Shown: positions 1-7,130, counted from the first letter of the stretch. The stretch: DNA of 14,543 bases from CAZSVE01 sp964610175 (GCA_964610175.1 CAZSVE010000081.1:1-14543); one strand, 5' to 3'. Notes: generated by a model not told the origin, from the sequence alone. A program made the numbers and translations.

Positions 1-62
1 CCGACATGGACGCCAAGATTCGTAGAAAATTACCCACGAATTTTTCTGAAGAGCCCCCTTTT

Positions 63-239
63 AGTCCCTCACGGGGAGAATCTTCGACAAAACGATCGAA
101 AAAGCGGATTGTCATCTTTCGCTGCGCGAGGAATCTTTTTGTTCTAGTGGAACTCCGAACGCACAAGCTCTCTCCCTACGGTCGAGATGATAGCGCTTTT
201 TTTGCGATGGAATTTTGGTTCCGGCTTGGCCGGATTGGG
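63..239 (+). repeat. Second intergenic repeat, copy A (two conserved blocks)
   Basis: Two blocks here match the reverse complement of 3810-3920 in the same order. Block one is 63-104 against 3879-3920 and shares AACAAAACGATCGAAAAA apart from an edge base. Block two is 212-239 against about 3810-3837 and shares TTTTGGTTCCGGC plus TGGCCGG. The sequence between the blocks differs: the other copy has a long perfect hairpin there, this one does not. It is probably the same element with a diverged or replaced middle. Confidence 0.55.
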
Positions 240-267
240 TGTCGAAAAAGCATATCCGGAGAAGATG

Positions 268-405
268 GGTGCGCGCGCCAGGGCCTATCCCGCTCCAGTC
301 TTGGTGTGAAGCGCCGATTTGTTTAAGGTATCGGAAAAACAAAGACCTCGAGAGAACCGGTGCGCGTGCCTGGACCCATCCCGCTTCAGTCCTGGCGCGA
401 AGCGC
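268..405 (+). repeat. Pair of imperfect ~47-bp direct repeats
   Basis: The stretch 268-314 (beginning GGTGCGCGCGCC) recurs at 359-405 (beginning GGTGCGCGTGCC) in the same orientation, 91 bp apart. By eye there are about nine substitutions and no gaps. Both copies end in GAAGCGC. The sequence between them is not obviously repeated. Function is unknown; the pair lies just before a copy of the dispersed intergenic repeat. Confidence 0.65.
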
Positions 406-411
406 TCACAT

Positions 412-517
412 GTTCTTTCCCGCTCGGCTTCGGAAATGAGTCGAGTGTTACGGAACAGCAACTTTGCTTTCGCGATGCCGGGTCATGCCTCGTCGGTTCG
501 AGCACAGGCTTCGCTAA
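412..517 (+). repeat. Dispersed ~107-bp intergenic repeat, copy 1
   Basis: Begins with TTTCCCGCTCGGCTTC and ends with GTCGGTTCGAGCACAGGCTTCGCTA. Shared inner blocks are AAATGAGTCG, TTTGCTTTCGCGATGCC and the TCGGTTCGAG tail. The terminal palindrome GCGAAGCTTCGC of the other copies is degenerate here. It lies about 140 bp upstream of the PEGA/FGE-like gene. Confidence 0.7.
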
Positions 518-658
518 TATGTTCCAACGTCAATTCCCATGGAAGACTCGGATTGCAGGAAAACTCCAGGCTATTTGTTAAGATAACCAGCCAGGGTCGA
601 AGTATCTTAGTGCGTAGAATATTCGAACGATTACGGCCAAGACGCTAGGAAATCAACG

Positions 659-2458
659 ATGGAAAAGAAACAGAAAAATCCCAAGGAAGGAAAAAGAACC
701 ATCAAGCACCGGGGAGAGATATTTACTATCGATAGCATCCAATCGGATGGTGGATCGAGCAACGGCTCCGAGGCCGACACGATCCTGGATAAAGCGGCAT
801 ACAAAAGAAATCTGCATCACTACGAGATAACGTTTTCCAGGGCGTTGCAGAAGGCATACCCCGAGATCGATAGGGCGGTGCGGGAGCAACTCCAGCGACG
901 AAGCCAGGCACTGGGACTGTCGGCGGAGGACGTCGCGAGGATCGAAGAGCAAGTGACCGTCAAGGCCGTGGCTTATCGGGCAAATCTTCAGCAATATCGG
1001 CAGATATTCAGGAAGGTCATTCGAGATCGGTACCCCGTGGATGACCAGGAGCGTTACAAACTCAAGCAACAGCAACGAATTCTCGGTCTGTTGGAGGCCG
1101 ATGTCGCTATCATCGAAAACGAGGTTACCAACGAGAAGGTCGCGGCTCGGATCGAACAGCGCCAAAGGAGTTTACGGCGCGGCTCGGAAGTGGCCGCCGG
1201 GCCCAGGGGTAAGAACCAATCTCGGAAAACGGGAGACAGCGAACATAACAAAGCCACGATCACTACATCGGTTGGCCCCGGATGGTTCTTGGCGGGAAAG
1301 GTGGTCGGGATCGTTGTCTTACTGCTTGCCGTCGGGGTGGCAACGTATCTTTTGGTTCAAAGAGAGCCGGACTATTCTTCGTGGTCCGTTGCATCATCGG
1401 AAAAGGAGCCCTCGCATACCAAACCCCAACTCGGCAAATCCAGCCAACCCGACGAACCAGGCGGACGACTGGTAATACGTTCCAATGTTTTGGAGGATTC
1501 CGTCTATATAGACGGCCACTGGGTAGGTAGCACGAGTCCGAAACCCTATTCTCTGACTGCGGGTAAACACAATATCCGAGTCGAGAAATCGGGCTACGAG
1601 CCTTTCGAAACACGGATTACCGTGGCCCCCGACGGAAAAGAGATCATATATGTGCGGTTGATAGCCGAAGTTCCACCTCCCGGCCAGACCTTCCAGGATA
1701 AACTGAAAGATGGATCCTTGGGGCCGAGAATGGTTGTGGTTCCACCGGGTAAGTTCCTGATGGGATCGTCTACCGATGAGGCAATGCGCTATGATGGGGA
1801 GGGTCCGCAGCACCCGGTGCGGATAGCACGATCCTTCGCCATCGGCGTTACCACCGTGACCTTCCGAGACTACGATTCCTTCGCCAAGGCCACCGGTCGC
1901 AAATTACCGGACGATGAGGGATGGGGACGTGGCAAGCGACCGGTGATGAATGTCAGTTGGTACGAGGCCAATGCCTATGCCAAGTGGCTCACCAAGCAAA
2001 CCGGTAAACAATATCGCCTTCCCACCGAAGCCGAGTGGGAGTATGCGGCGCGGGCCGGTACTACCACGCCATTTTCTACCGGCGAGTGCATTCATACCAA
2101 TCAAGCCAATTATAAAGGTAATTACGATTATGCCGATTGCGGCGCCAAGACCGGGGTGGCCCAAGGAAAAACCCTCCCAACCGGATCCATGCCGGCCAAC
2201 CCTTGGGGACTTCATGAAATACACGGTAATGTATGGGAATGGACGAACGATTGCTGGCATTACCATTACCACGATGCCCCTGCCGACGGTAGCACCTGGG
2301 GCGAGGAAGGCAATGGTTATTGTTCGGAACGCGTGGTTCGCGGTGGCAGTTGGCGCAGTGGACCGAGGGATATCCGATCGGCGGTTCGAAGCTCGGATTG
2401 GGTGGATATCGTGAGTACCGATCTCGGTTTTCGCCTCGTCAGGGTCCTCGAGCCTTGA
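659..2458 (+). CDS. Membrane-anchored protein: tandem effector-type repeats, PEGA domain, FGE/SUMF-like domain (cysteines lost)
   Basis: A 599-residue protein starting at ATG 659 with AGGA eight bases upstream. Residues 46-100 and 104-157 are two copies of a helical repeat (YxxNLxxYxxxF, then YP, then LGLxxxDVAxIE) of a type seen in many multidomain signalling proteins of filamentous and environmental bacteria. A basic stretch (residues 183-190) precedes one membrane segment at about 209-233, predicting an inside N-terminus and an outside C-terminus. Residues 268-334 form a PEGA domain (VYIDGHWVGSTSP, then LTAGKHNIRVEKSGY). Residues 350-596 form an FGE/SUMF (DUF323-type) domain, with MGSSTDE, NVSWYEANAYAKW, RLPTEAEWEYAARAG, HGNVWEW and RGGSW followed by LGFR. 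The positions of the two copper-binding cysteines of true formylglycine-generating enzyme are Ser567 and Ile572, so sulfatase activation is unlikely. A scaffold, sensor or ligand-binding role is inferred. It appears to stand alone. Confidence 0.85.
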   Translation: MEKKQKNPKEGKRTIKHRGEIFTIDSIQSDGGSSNGSEADTILDKAAYKRNLHHYEITFSRALQKAYPEIDRAVREQLQRRSQALGLSAEDVARIEEQVTVKAVAYRANLQQYRQIFRKVIRDRYPVDDQERYKLKQQQRILGLLEADVAIIENEVTNEKVAARIEQRQRSLRRGSEVAAGPRGKNQSRKTGDSEHNKATITTSVGPGWFLAGKVVGIVVLLLAVGVATYLLVQREPDYSSWSVASSEKEPSHTKPQLGKSSQPDEPGGRLVIRSNVLEDSVYIDGHWVGSTSPKPYSLTAGKHNIRVEKSGYEPFETRITVAPDGKEIIYVRLIAEVPPPGQTFQDKLKDGSLGPRMVVVPPGKFLMGSSTDEAMRYDGEGPQHPVRIARSFAIGVTTVTFRDYDSFAKATGRKLPDDEGWGRGKRPVMNVSWYEANAYAKWLTKQTGKQYRLPTEAEWEYAARAGTTTPFSTGECIHTNQANYKGNYDYADCGAKTGVAQGKTLPTGSMPANPWGLHEIHGNVWEWTNDCWHYHYHDAPADGSTWGEEGNGYCSERVVRGGSWRSGPRDIRSAVRSSDWVDIVSTDLGFRLVRVLEP

Positions 2459-2502
2459 GCCGGGAATGGCAAGGATCTCCTCCGGCGATTCTCCGTGACT
2501 GT

Positions 2503-2608
2503 GTTTGTTTTCCGCTCGGCATTGCCAAATGAGTCGCCATTTACAGAACACCAATTTTGCTTTACCGATGCTTGGATCCGTTTTGTCGGTTCGAGCACTT
2601 TTGCCAGG
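2503..2608 (+). repeat. Dispersed ~107-bp intergenic repeat, copy 2
   Basis: Begins GTTTGTTTTCCGCTCGGC and carries the blocks CAAATGAGTCGCCATTTAC and ATTTTGCTTTACCGATGC, then TTTGTCGGTTCGAGC. The terminal GCGAAGCTTCGC palindrome has decayed. The left two thirds matches copy 6 closely: both contain CAAATGAGTCGCCATTTAC. Confidence 0.7.
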
Positions 2609-2834
2609 GATGAGGCTTGTGGCTTGGTGAGTACCTTGATTGGTAAGGGTAAATTCCCCGACAAGGTTCGCGTCGGCGTCCTTCATGTCGCGACGGCGAC
2701 AACGAATGGGGTCTCTACCGGGTTGTGGTATCTCCCCCAGTGGCGCTAATATTTCGGCGTATTGCGGTAAACGATGCCTTTTCTTGAACGTTGCTCGGCC
2801 GGGGAGGCGTCTCCAAATGCCAATCGGTTTGTCG

Positions 2835-2940
2835 ATTTCCCGCTCAGCTTCACGATTGGATCAAGTTTTACAAGGCAGCAATTCCGCCTTACTAACGCTC
2901 AATCACGCTTCATCGGTTCGAGGCGAAGCTTCGCTAGTGC
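2835..2940 (+). repeat. Dispersed ~107-bp intergenic repeat, copy 3
   Basis: Begins ATTTCCCGCTCAGCTTC and ends with TCATCGGTTCGAGGCG followed by AAGCTTCGCTAGTG. Its inner blocks CACGATTGGATC and GCAATTCCGCCTTAC match copy 4 almost base for base, so 3 and 4 are the most closely related pair in the window. The terminal palindrome is intact. Confidence 0.8.
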
Positions 2941-3076
2941 TTGATAATTAGCACTTGATGGCTGGTGCTTGATGTATAGGAGAAACAAATTTATAACGTT
3001 CGAAAGTAACACGCGCGTTCCGATTTACGGAGGCAGGGAGATCGGAGTTTTGTACTGGGATCGCGCCATATCGAAG

Positions 3077-3097
3077 ATGGTATTTTCAAAATACCAT
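3077..3097. promoter_or_regulatory. Perfect 10-bp inverted repeat (operator-like palindrome)
   Basis: The arms ATGGTATTTT and AAAATACCAT are exact reverse complements separated by one base. The site is AT-rich and ends 31 bp before the first possible start of the coiled-coil membrane protein gene (ATG 3129). The near-perfect dyad with minimal spacer fits a dimeric regulator operator better than a terminator, because no T-run follows. The regulator is unknown. Confidence 0.5.
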
Positions 3098-3128
3098 GCA
3101 ACCTCTCGAGTTATGGAAACCCACGTAA

Positions 3129-3776
3129 ATGTCCACAAAAGTTCCTGAAAAAGGGGAGGGTTCGATGCCATCCCGGGAAACACCGCCCGAATCGTCATCA
3201 TCGACCGCGGCCAAGGCCTCTCCCAGGCGTCCCCAAATGGGAGGAGAGGTTTACCTGGAACGGTTCGCAGCGACATTTCAGGCAAGCGCCCGCCGCTGGG
3301 AGATGATCGTTTATCCCTCTATGCTTGCCTTCATCGTATTGGCAGTGTACGGATTCTACCTGGTCTACAGTCTGACGCGAGACATGCATACGCTCTCGCA
3401 AAGTATGGATCCGGATATGCAACCACATATGGATACCTTGGCGGAGACCGTTACTAACTTATCGAAAAGCATCGATGTCATGAGCGGCCAGGTCGTCAAA
3501 ATGACGCAAAGTGTTCAAAACATGGACAAGACGATGACAGCTATCAATACCAACATTACATTTATGCGGGAAGACATGTCCCGGATGACGAAAAGCATGG
3601 ATAATATGGAGCCGATGCTGGTAAATCTCTCGGAAATGAATGTGGCCATTCACAGAATGAACGACTCCGTGGTTTCCATGACAATGAACATCGGCAGAAT
3701 AGGCCGCGATGTAGGAGCGGCAACCTACCAATTCGTCCGACCTATGTCGGTCATCAATTCCTTTGCCCCTTGGTAG
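3129..3776 (+). CDS. Single-pass membrane protein with long methionine-rich coiled coil, function unknown
   Basis: A 215-residue protein that I do not recognise as a named family. Residues 1-35 are Ser/Pro/Lys-rich and probably cytoplasmic. Residues 59-81 form one hydrophobic segment (beginning MIVYPSMLAFIVLAVYGFYL). Residues 86-195 form a continuous amphipathic helix with Met or Leu at heptad-like positions and repeated MxxxMxxM patterns (MSGQVVKMTQSVQNMDKTM, MREDMSRMTKSMDNMEPM). The architecture resembles methyl-accepting or DUF948-like coiled coils, but no signalling motif is visible. An in-frame TAA abuts ATG 3129, so this is the longest frame. ATG 3165 (residue 13) has the stronger ribosome-binding site, GGGGAGGG at 3153-3160, and may be the true start. 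A palindrome lies upstream and a terminator hairpin downstream, so it is probably monocistronic. Confidence 0.75.
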   Translation: MSTKVPEKGEGSMPSRETPPESSSSTAAKASPRRPQMGGEVYLERFAATFQASARRWEMIVYPSMLAFIVLAVYGFYLVYSLTRDMHTLSQSMDPDMQPHMDTLAETVTNLSKSIDVMSGQVVKMTQSVQNMDKTMTAINTNITFMREDMSRMTKSMDNMEPMLVNLSEMNVAIHRMNDSVVSMTMNIGRIGRDVGAATYQFVRPMSVINSFAPW

Positions 3777-3809
3777 CCTGCCGTATTCGTCATTTTCGTC
3801 GTTTATACC

Positions 3810-3920
3810 CCAACCCGGCCAGGCCGGAACCAAAAATCTTCGCACGCTCCCAAGCCAAAGCTTGGGAGCGTGCGGGAGTTTTTCGATCGTTTTGTTCAAG
3901 ATTTTCCGGAGAAGGGACTA
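3810..3920 (-). repeat. Second intergenic repeat, copy B (contains the hairpin)
   Basis: Read on the minus strand this gives AGTCCC, then AACAAAACGATCGAAAAA, then the 15-bp-stem hairpin, then TTTTTGGTTCCGGCCTGGCC. The outer blocks match 63-104 and 212-239. It directly adjoins copy 4 of the ~107-bp repeat, sharing the CTAGTCCC junction, so the two may form one composite element here. Confidence 0.55.
3831..3883 (+). terminator. Strong hairpin terminator downstream of the coiled-coil gene
   Basis: CGCACGCTCCCAAGC at 3841-3855 pairs perfectly with 3860-3874 around a four-base CAAA loop (15-bp stem). It is followed by GGAGTTTTT on the plus strand and preceded by AAAAA at 3832-3836, so it could stop transcription from both sides. 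It lies 65 bp after the stop at 3776. It also sits inside a repeat shared with 63-239, so it may have arrived with that element. Confidence 0.7.
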
Positions 3921-4025
3921 GCGAAGCTTGGCCTCGAACCGACAAAGCATGATCGAGCTTTGGTAAGGCGGAATTGGCGTCTCGTAAAATTCGATCCAAT
4001 CGTGAAGCCGAGCGGAAAATAAACG
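3918..4025 (-). repeat. Dispersed ~107-bp intergenic repeat, copy 4
   Basis: Read on the minus strand it runs from CGTTTATTTTCCGCTCGGC to GTCGGTTCGAGGCC followed by AAGCTTCGCTAG. It is nearly identical to copy 3 over CACGATTGGATC and CCAATTCCGCCTTAC, but inverted. Its TTTATT end points at thiE, whose start is about 60 bp further on. Confidence 0.8.
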
Positions 4026-4084
4026 AATTATAGGGTCGGTTTGTTGTCGAAACGAATTACCCAGGTAAATCGAGGTGCGAAGAT

Positions 4085-4711
4085 ATGACACCGTTGCCGA
4101 TGCGAGGTCTATACGCGTTAACCGATAATTTGCTATCCACGCGCGGGCATCTGACAAGTGCCGTGGAAGGCGCCATTCAGGGTGGGGCCGCCATCGTCCA
4201 ATATCGGGATAAGGGGAGCGATAGCAAACGACGCATGGAAGAAGCACGGGGGTTGCTTGCAGTGTGTCGATCCCACGGGGTGCCATTCATCATCAACGAT
4301 GATGTGGATCTTGCCAAGGCCGTCGGGGCCGATGGGGTCCATATTGGGAAGCATGATTTACCGTTATCCCTTACTCGGAAGCATCTTGGCAGGGAAAGCA
4401 TCATCGGGGTTTCCTGTTACGACTCCATGGAGAACGCCGAACGCGCCCAGCGGGACGGTGCCGATTACGTGGCCTTCGGACGATTTTACCCCTCCCATAC
4501 CAAACCCGATGCGGTACCTGTAACTATCGATCAGCTGCAGGAATTTCGTCGGCATATCCATCTACCCATTGCCGCCATCGGTGGTATCACTCCCGAGAAT
4601 GGCGCCCCCGTGCTTGCTGCCGGTGCGAGCTTTCTGGCGGTTATCCACGGCATTTTCGGCCAACCGGATGCGGAAACAGCCGCACGAAAATATGCCTGCT
4701 TATTTTCGTGA
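4085..4711 (+). CDS. thiE: Thiamine-phosphate synthase
   Basis: A 208-residue cytoplasmic TIM-barrel enzyme, close to the usual ~210 residues. It joins HMP-pyrophosphate and the thiazole phosphate to give thiamine phosphate. Visible family motifs in order: VQYRDKG (pyrophosphate-binding Arg/Lys), FIINDDVDLAKAVGADGVHIG (Mg and phosphate ligands; 21 residues, so split as FIINDDVDL and AKAVGADGVHIG), GVSCY, DYVAFGRFYPSHTKP and the phosphate loop IAAIGGITPEN. The start at ATG 4085 has GAGGTG seven bases upstream at 4072-4077. No thiG, thiD or thiM gene accompanies it in the window. It is preceded by repeat copy 4 and followed by copy 5, so it is probably transcribed alone. Confidence 0.93.
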   Translation: MTPLPMRGLYALTDNLLSTRGHLTSAVEGAIQGGAAIVQYRDKGSDSKRRMEEARGLLAVCRSHGVPFIINDDVDLAKAVGADGVHIGKHDLPLSLTRKHLGRESIIGVSCYDSMENAERAQRDGADYVAFGRFYPSHTKPDAVPVTIDQLQEFRRHIHLPIAAIGGITPENGAPVLAAGASFLAVIHGIFGQPDAETAARKYACLFS

Positions 4712-5043
4712 TTTCCCACGATCGCTTACCCGTTTTCGGATGAAAACCGAATCCTGCCATTGCTGGAACATGGAATTGTCGCGTCCATTCGGTCCAGTTC
4801 ATGGCAGGATTTCGATGCCTTGCCGTAAATTCGGGGAACCCATCGCCGGCGAAGCTTCGCTTCGAGCCGATGAAGCACGATTTGGCATCAGTCGAAGCAA
4901 CATCATCGTTTTGTAGAATTCGACGCATTTGCGAAGATAGGCGGGGAATAAACGATGAAGGCAAGCATAGAAAGTAACCCCGTCGTCCCTGAATCGTAAA
5001 GATGTGTATATGAAGCTTATTTCACTATCTGAGTTTTGTACTT
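4712..5043. other. Intergenic region between thiE and dacC
   Basis: Holds an imperfect hairpin whose outer arms AATCCTGCCAT (4750-4760) and ATGGCAGGATT (4801-4811) are perfect complements 40 bp apart with no T-run after it, and then repeat copy 5 (4847-4955). No gene is supported. Confidence 0.55.
4847..4955 (-). repeat. Dispersed ~107-bp intergenic repeat, copy 5
   Basis: Read on the minus strand it runs from CGTTTATTCCCCGCC through GCAAATGCGTCG and TGCTTCATCGGCTCGAAGCG to the intact palindrome GCGAAGCTTCGC. It is closest to copy 6 (both have CGGCTCGAAGCGAAGCTTCG). It ends about 88 bp before the dacC start. Confidence 0.75.
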
Positions 5044-6234
5044 ATGTATCAATATAATTCGCCTTTTCTCCCGTTCCATGACATAAAAATTCTTCGCGTA
5101 CCGGCCCTGCTGTTCTTTATTGCCTTGTCTCTTTTACCGTTCGTAGCGGCAGCAAGGGATTCCTCCCCCCCCTCGTTACCCGATATCGATGTCCGGGGAT
5201 ACTTTCTCCTGGATGCCTACAGCGGCGCTGTTCTGGCGGAAAAAGGCGCCAATATGCGGGTCGAGCCCGCCAGTTTGACCAAGATGATGACCTCTTATGT
5301 GATATTCTCCGAACTGCGCGCCGGCAATATCACGTTGGATGAAGAGGTACTCATCAGTGAAAAGGCATGGCGCACAGGTGGATCGCGCACCTACGTGGAA
5401 GTAGGCACCCGGGTTCCCGTTCGTGTATTACTGATGGGCATCATCATTCAATCCGGCAATGACGCCAGCGTGGCCTTGGCGGAACATATCGCAGGAGACG
5501 AATCGGCCTTCGTGGAACGCATGAATCAGCAGGCGGAGCGCCTGGGCTTGAAAGGATCCCACTTCATGAATTCCTCGGGTCTGCCTGCCGCGAATCACTA
5601 CACCACCGCGCGAGACATGGCATGGTTGGGCGTCTCGCTGGCAAGAGATTTCCCCGAGCTTTACAAGACACATGCCATCAAGTCATATGAATACAACAAC
5701 ATCAAGCAATACAACCGCAACAAACTGCTATGGCGTGATGAAACCGTCGACGGTATCAAAACCGGCTACACGGAGGCCGCGGGTTATTGTCTGGTTGCCT
5801 CCGCCCGGCGTGACGACATGCGTCTCGTGTCCGTCGTTATGGGGGCAAAAAGCGTAAAATCCCGCACCAAGGCGACTCAAACACTGCTCAATTACGGATT
5901 TCGTTTCTTCAAGACCCGCAAGCTCTACGATGGGAATACGCCACTTACCACAGTGCGGGTGTGGAAGGGTGACAGTGACAATCTCGATGTGGGGCTTGCG
6001 GAGCCCCTCTACATTACTGCACCCAACGAACAGTTTGCCGATCTCAAGGCCAATATAGAATTCAACACCAAGATTATCGCCCCGATCACGGTGGGGGATA
6101 TCCATGGAAAATTACGCATCATGCTCGGCGAGGAAACCATATTGCTGGAAAAACCCCTGATCTCGCTACAATCCGTGCAGGAAGGGGGACTATGGCGACA
6201 GGTATCCGATAGTATGAAAATGTATTTTTATTAG
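5044..6234 (+). CDS. dacC: D-alanyl-D-alanine carboxypeptidase (PBP5/6 type, class C low-molecular-mass PBP)
   Basis: A 396-residue exported enzyme that removes the terminal D-alanine from peptidoglycan pentapeptides in the periplasm. An N-terminal signal (hydrophobic ALLFFIALSLLPFVAAA, likely cleavage near residue 37) is followed by the serine peptidase S11 motifs in order: S77-L-T-K80 (nucleophile and base), S137-G-N139, and K239-T-G241. A PBP5-type C-terminal beta domain spans about 293-383. The last residues (WRQVSDSMKMYFY) form a short amphipathic segment of the kind that anchors these proteins to the inner membrane. The start at ATG 5044 has no clear Shine-Dalgarno sequence, but it places a normal signal peptide. 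The symbol could equally be dacA. The next gene, 65 bp on, is a D-amino-acid aminotransferase, a common pairing in gammaproteobacteria. Confidence 0.92.
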   Translation: MYQYNSPFLPFHDIKILRVPALLFFIALSLLPFVAAARDSSPPSLPDIDVRGYFLLDAYSGAVLAEKGANMRVEPASLTKMMTSYVIFSELRAGNITLDEEVLISEKAWRTGGSRTYVEVGTRVPVRVLLMGIIIQSGNDASVALAEHIAGDESAFVERMNQQAERLGLKGSHFMNSSGLPAANHYTTARDMAWLGVSLARDFPELYKTHAIKSYEYNNIKQYNRNKLLWRDETVDGIKTGYTEAAGYCLVASARRDDMRLVSVVMGAKSVKSRTKATQTLLNYGFRFFKTRKLYDGNTPLTTVRVWKGDSDNLDVGLAEPLYITAPNEQFADLKANIEFNTKIIAPITVGDIHGKLRIMLGEETILLEKPLISLQSVQEGGLWRQVSDSMKMYFY

Positions 6235-6236
6235 TC

Positions 6237-6260
6237 GTTCGGCGAGGCTTCGCCAGCCTG
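6237..6260. repeat. Short remnant resembling the repeat-family palindrome
   Basis: GGCGAGGCTTCGCC (6241-6254) differs by one base from the GGCGAAGCTTCGCC-like palindrome that ends the dispersed repeat. None of the rest of the repeat is recognisable around it. It lies in the 65-bp gap between dacC and dat and could form a 5-bp hairpin, but no T-run follows. It may be chance. Confidence 0.3.
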
Positions 6261-6299
6261 TAACTCCAAGGAAGCAATCTCTTTGAAAAAGTCCGGCCC

Positions 6300-7130
6300 A
6301 TGAGCATTGCTTATTTGAATGGCATCTACCTTCCGCTGGAGGAGGCCTGTGTATCCGTATCGGATCGCGGATTTCTGTTCGGGGATGGTGTGTACGAGGT
6401 CATCCCGGTATATGGGGGAAAGGGCTTCCTACGGGACCAGCACCTGGCACGCTTGGAAAGGAGTCTTGCCGCGACCCGTATTCGAAATCCCCATACGCGC
6501 ACCCAATGGGAAGCTCTGCTCGATGAACTGATCGAGCGCAATGGCGCTGGAAATCAAGGGATTTACCTACAGGTCACACGGGGTAGCGCGCCGAGACTGC
6601 ATGCCTTCCCGCAAGGGGTATCCCCCACCGTCCTGATCACAAGCCAACCTCTAACGCTTTCTGCCTGCGCGAAACCCGCAAAGGCGATTACACGGCCCGA
6701 TATCCGATGGAACCGCTGCGATATCAAATCCATTGCCCTCATCGGCAACGTATTACTTCGCCAAGAGGCCATCGATGTGGGATGCCTGGAAACCATCCTG
6801 ATAAGAGACGATCAGGTCACCGAGGGTGCAGCGAGCAATGTCTTCGTCATTCACCAGGGCCGTGTCATGACACCCCCCGGTACGCCGCTACTCCTCCGTG
6901 GGATTACCCGAGACTTTGTCATCGATCTCTGCGCGGCAGTGAACCTTCCGGCCCATGAGGTCGATATCTCCGAGACGACACTGCGCGATGCCGACGAGAT
7001 ATGGATCACGGGCTCCCTGATGGGTATCCTACCGGTGATAGAACTGGATGGATTACCCGTTGGATCGGGTCGGACCGGCCCTCTTTGGGAAAAAATATAT
7101 TCCCTTTTCCGTAGTAGCCAGCTTCGATAA
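6300..7130 (+). CDS. dat: D-amino-acid aminotransferase (class IV PLP-dependent)
   Basis: A 276-residue cytoplasmic enzyme that interconverts D-alanine and D-glutamate using their 2-oxo acids, supplying peptidoglycan precursors. The motif SDRGFLFGDGVYEV opens the fold. Lys143 in CDIKSIALIGNVL is the expected PLP lysine, and Glu175 in VTEGAASN the expected residue near the pyridine nitrogen. Tyr32, Arg99 and His101 in GSAPRLHAFP match the carboxylate-trap residues of Bacillus D-amino-acid aminotransferase, favouring D-specific activity over branched-chain transaminase or aminodeoxychorismate lyase. The upstream frame is closed by TAA at 6261-6263, so ATG 6300 is the first normal start and fits the family start. 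No ribosome-binding site lies at normal spacing; AAGGAAG at 6268-6274 is too far. It probably shares a transcript with dacC. Confidence 0.9.
   Translation: MSIAYLNGIYLPLEEACVSVSDRGFLFGDGVYEVIPVYGGKGFLRDQHLARLERSLAATRIRNPHTRTQWEALLDELIERNGAGNQGIYLQVTRGSAPRLHAFPQGVSPTVLITSQPLTLSACAKPAKAITRPDIRWNRCDIKSIALIGNVLLRQEAIDVGCLETILIRDDQVTEGAASNVFVIHQGRVMTPPGTPLLLRGITRDFVIDLCAAVNLPAHEVDISETTLRDADEIWITGSLMGILPVIELDGLPVGSGRTGPLWEKIYSLFRSSQLR

Larger units (their letters stand above)
1..658. other. Non-coding, repeat-rich region upstream of the PEGA/FGE-like gene
   Basis: I see no convincing gene here: the short open frames on both strands resemble no protein family and overlap one another. The region holds a repeat segment shared with 3810-3920 (near 63-104 and 212-239), a pair of ~47-bp direct repeats (268-314 and 359-405), and a full copy of the dispersed ~107-bp repeat (412-517). 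The start of the next gene has an AGGA ribosome-binding site at 647-650. Confidence 0.6.
2459..3128. other. Long intergenic region with two dispersed repeats and a palindrome
   Basis: This 670-base stretch contains no gene I can support. It carries copies 2 and 3 of the dispersed ~107-bp repeat in direct orientation (2503-2608 and 2835-2940), a cluster of short repeats based on GTGCTTGATG (2938-2974), and a perfect inverted repeat at 3077-3097 shortly before the next gene. The 2610-2830 stretch between the repeats has no recognisable content. Confidence 0.6.

Noticed and set aside
659..2458. Genuine formylglycine-generating enzyme
   Set aside because: Both active-site cysteine positions are replaced (Ser567, Ile572) and no sulfatase gene is nearby.
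1904..2686. Long minus-strand open frame opposite the FGE-like domain
   Set aside because: It is a shadow of the plus-strand gene, with no family resemblance and low-complexity Ile/Gly content.
2936..2974. Cluster of GTGCTTGATG-like short direct and inverted repeats
   Set aside because: Too short to assign; it may be edge decay of repeat copy 3 and is not clearly CRISPR-like or an attachment site.
3050..3160. Possible leader peptide starting near TTG 3049 or ATG 3077
   Set aside because: The frame is short, overlaps the palindrome and the next gene start, and encodes no recognisable attenuation motif.
3790..3999. Minus-strand small protein containing SQALAWER-like sequence
   Set aside because: It is a translation of the perfect hairpin and adjoining repeats, with no ribosome-binding site; such peptides arise wherever this hairpin occurs.
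4732..4811. Terminator for thiE
   Set aside because: The hairpin arms (AATCCTGCCAT and its complement) are 40 bp apart and no T-run follows.
5031..5042. Shared 12-mer GAGTTTTGTACT before dacC and at 3045-3056
   Set aside because: One exact 12-base match without flanking similarity could be chance; no promoter layout is shared.
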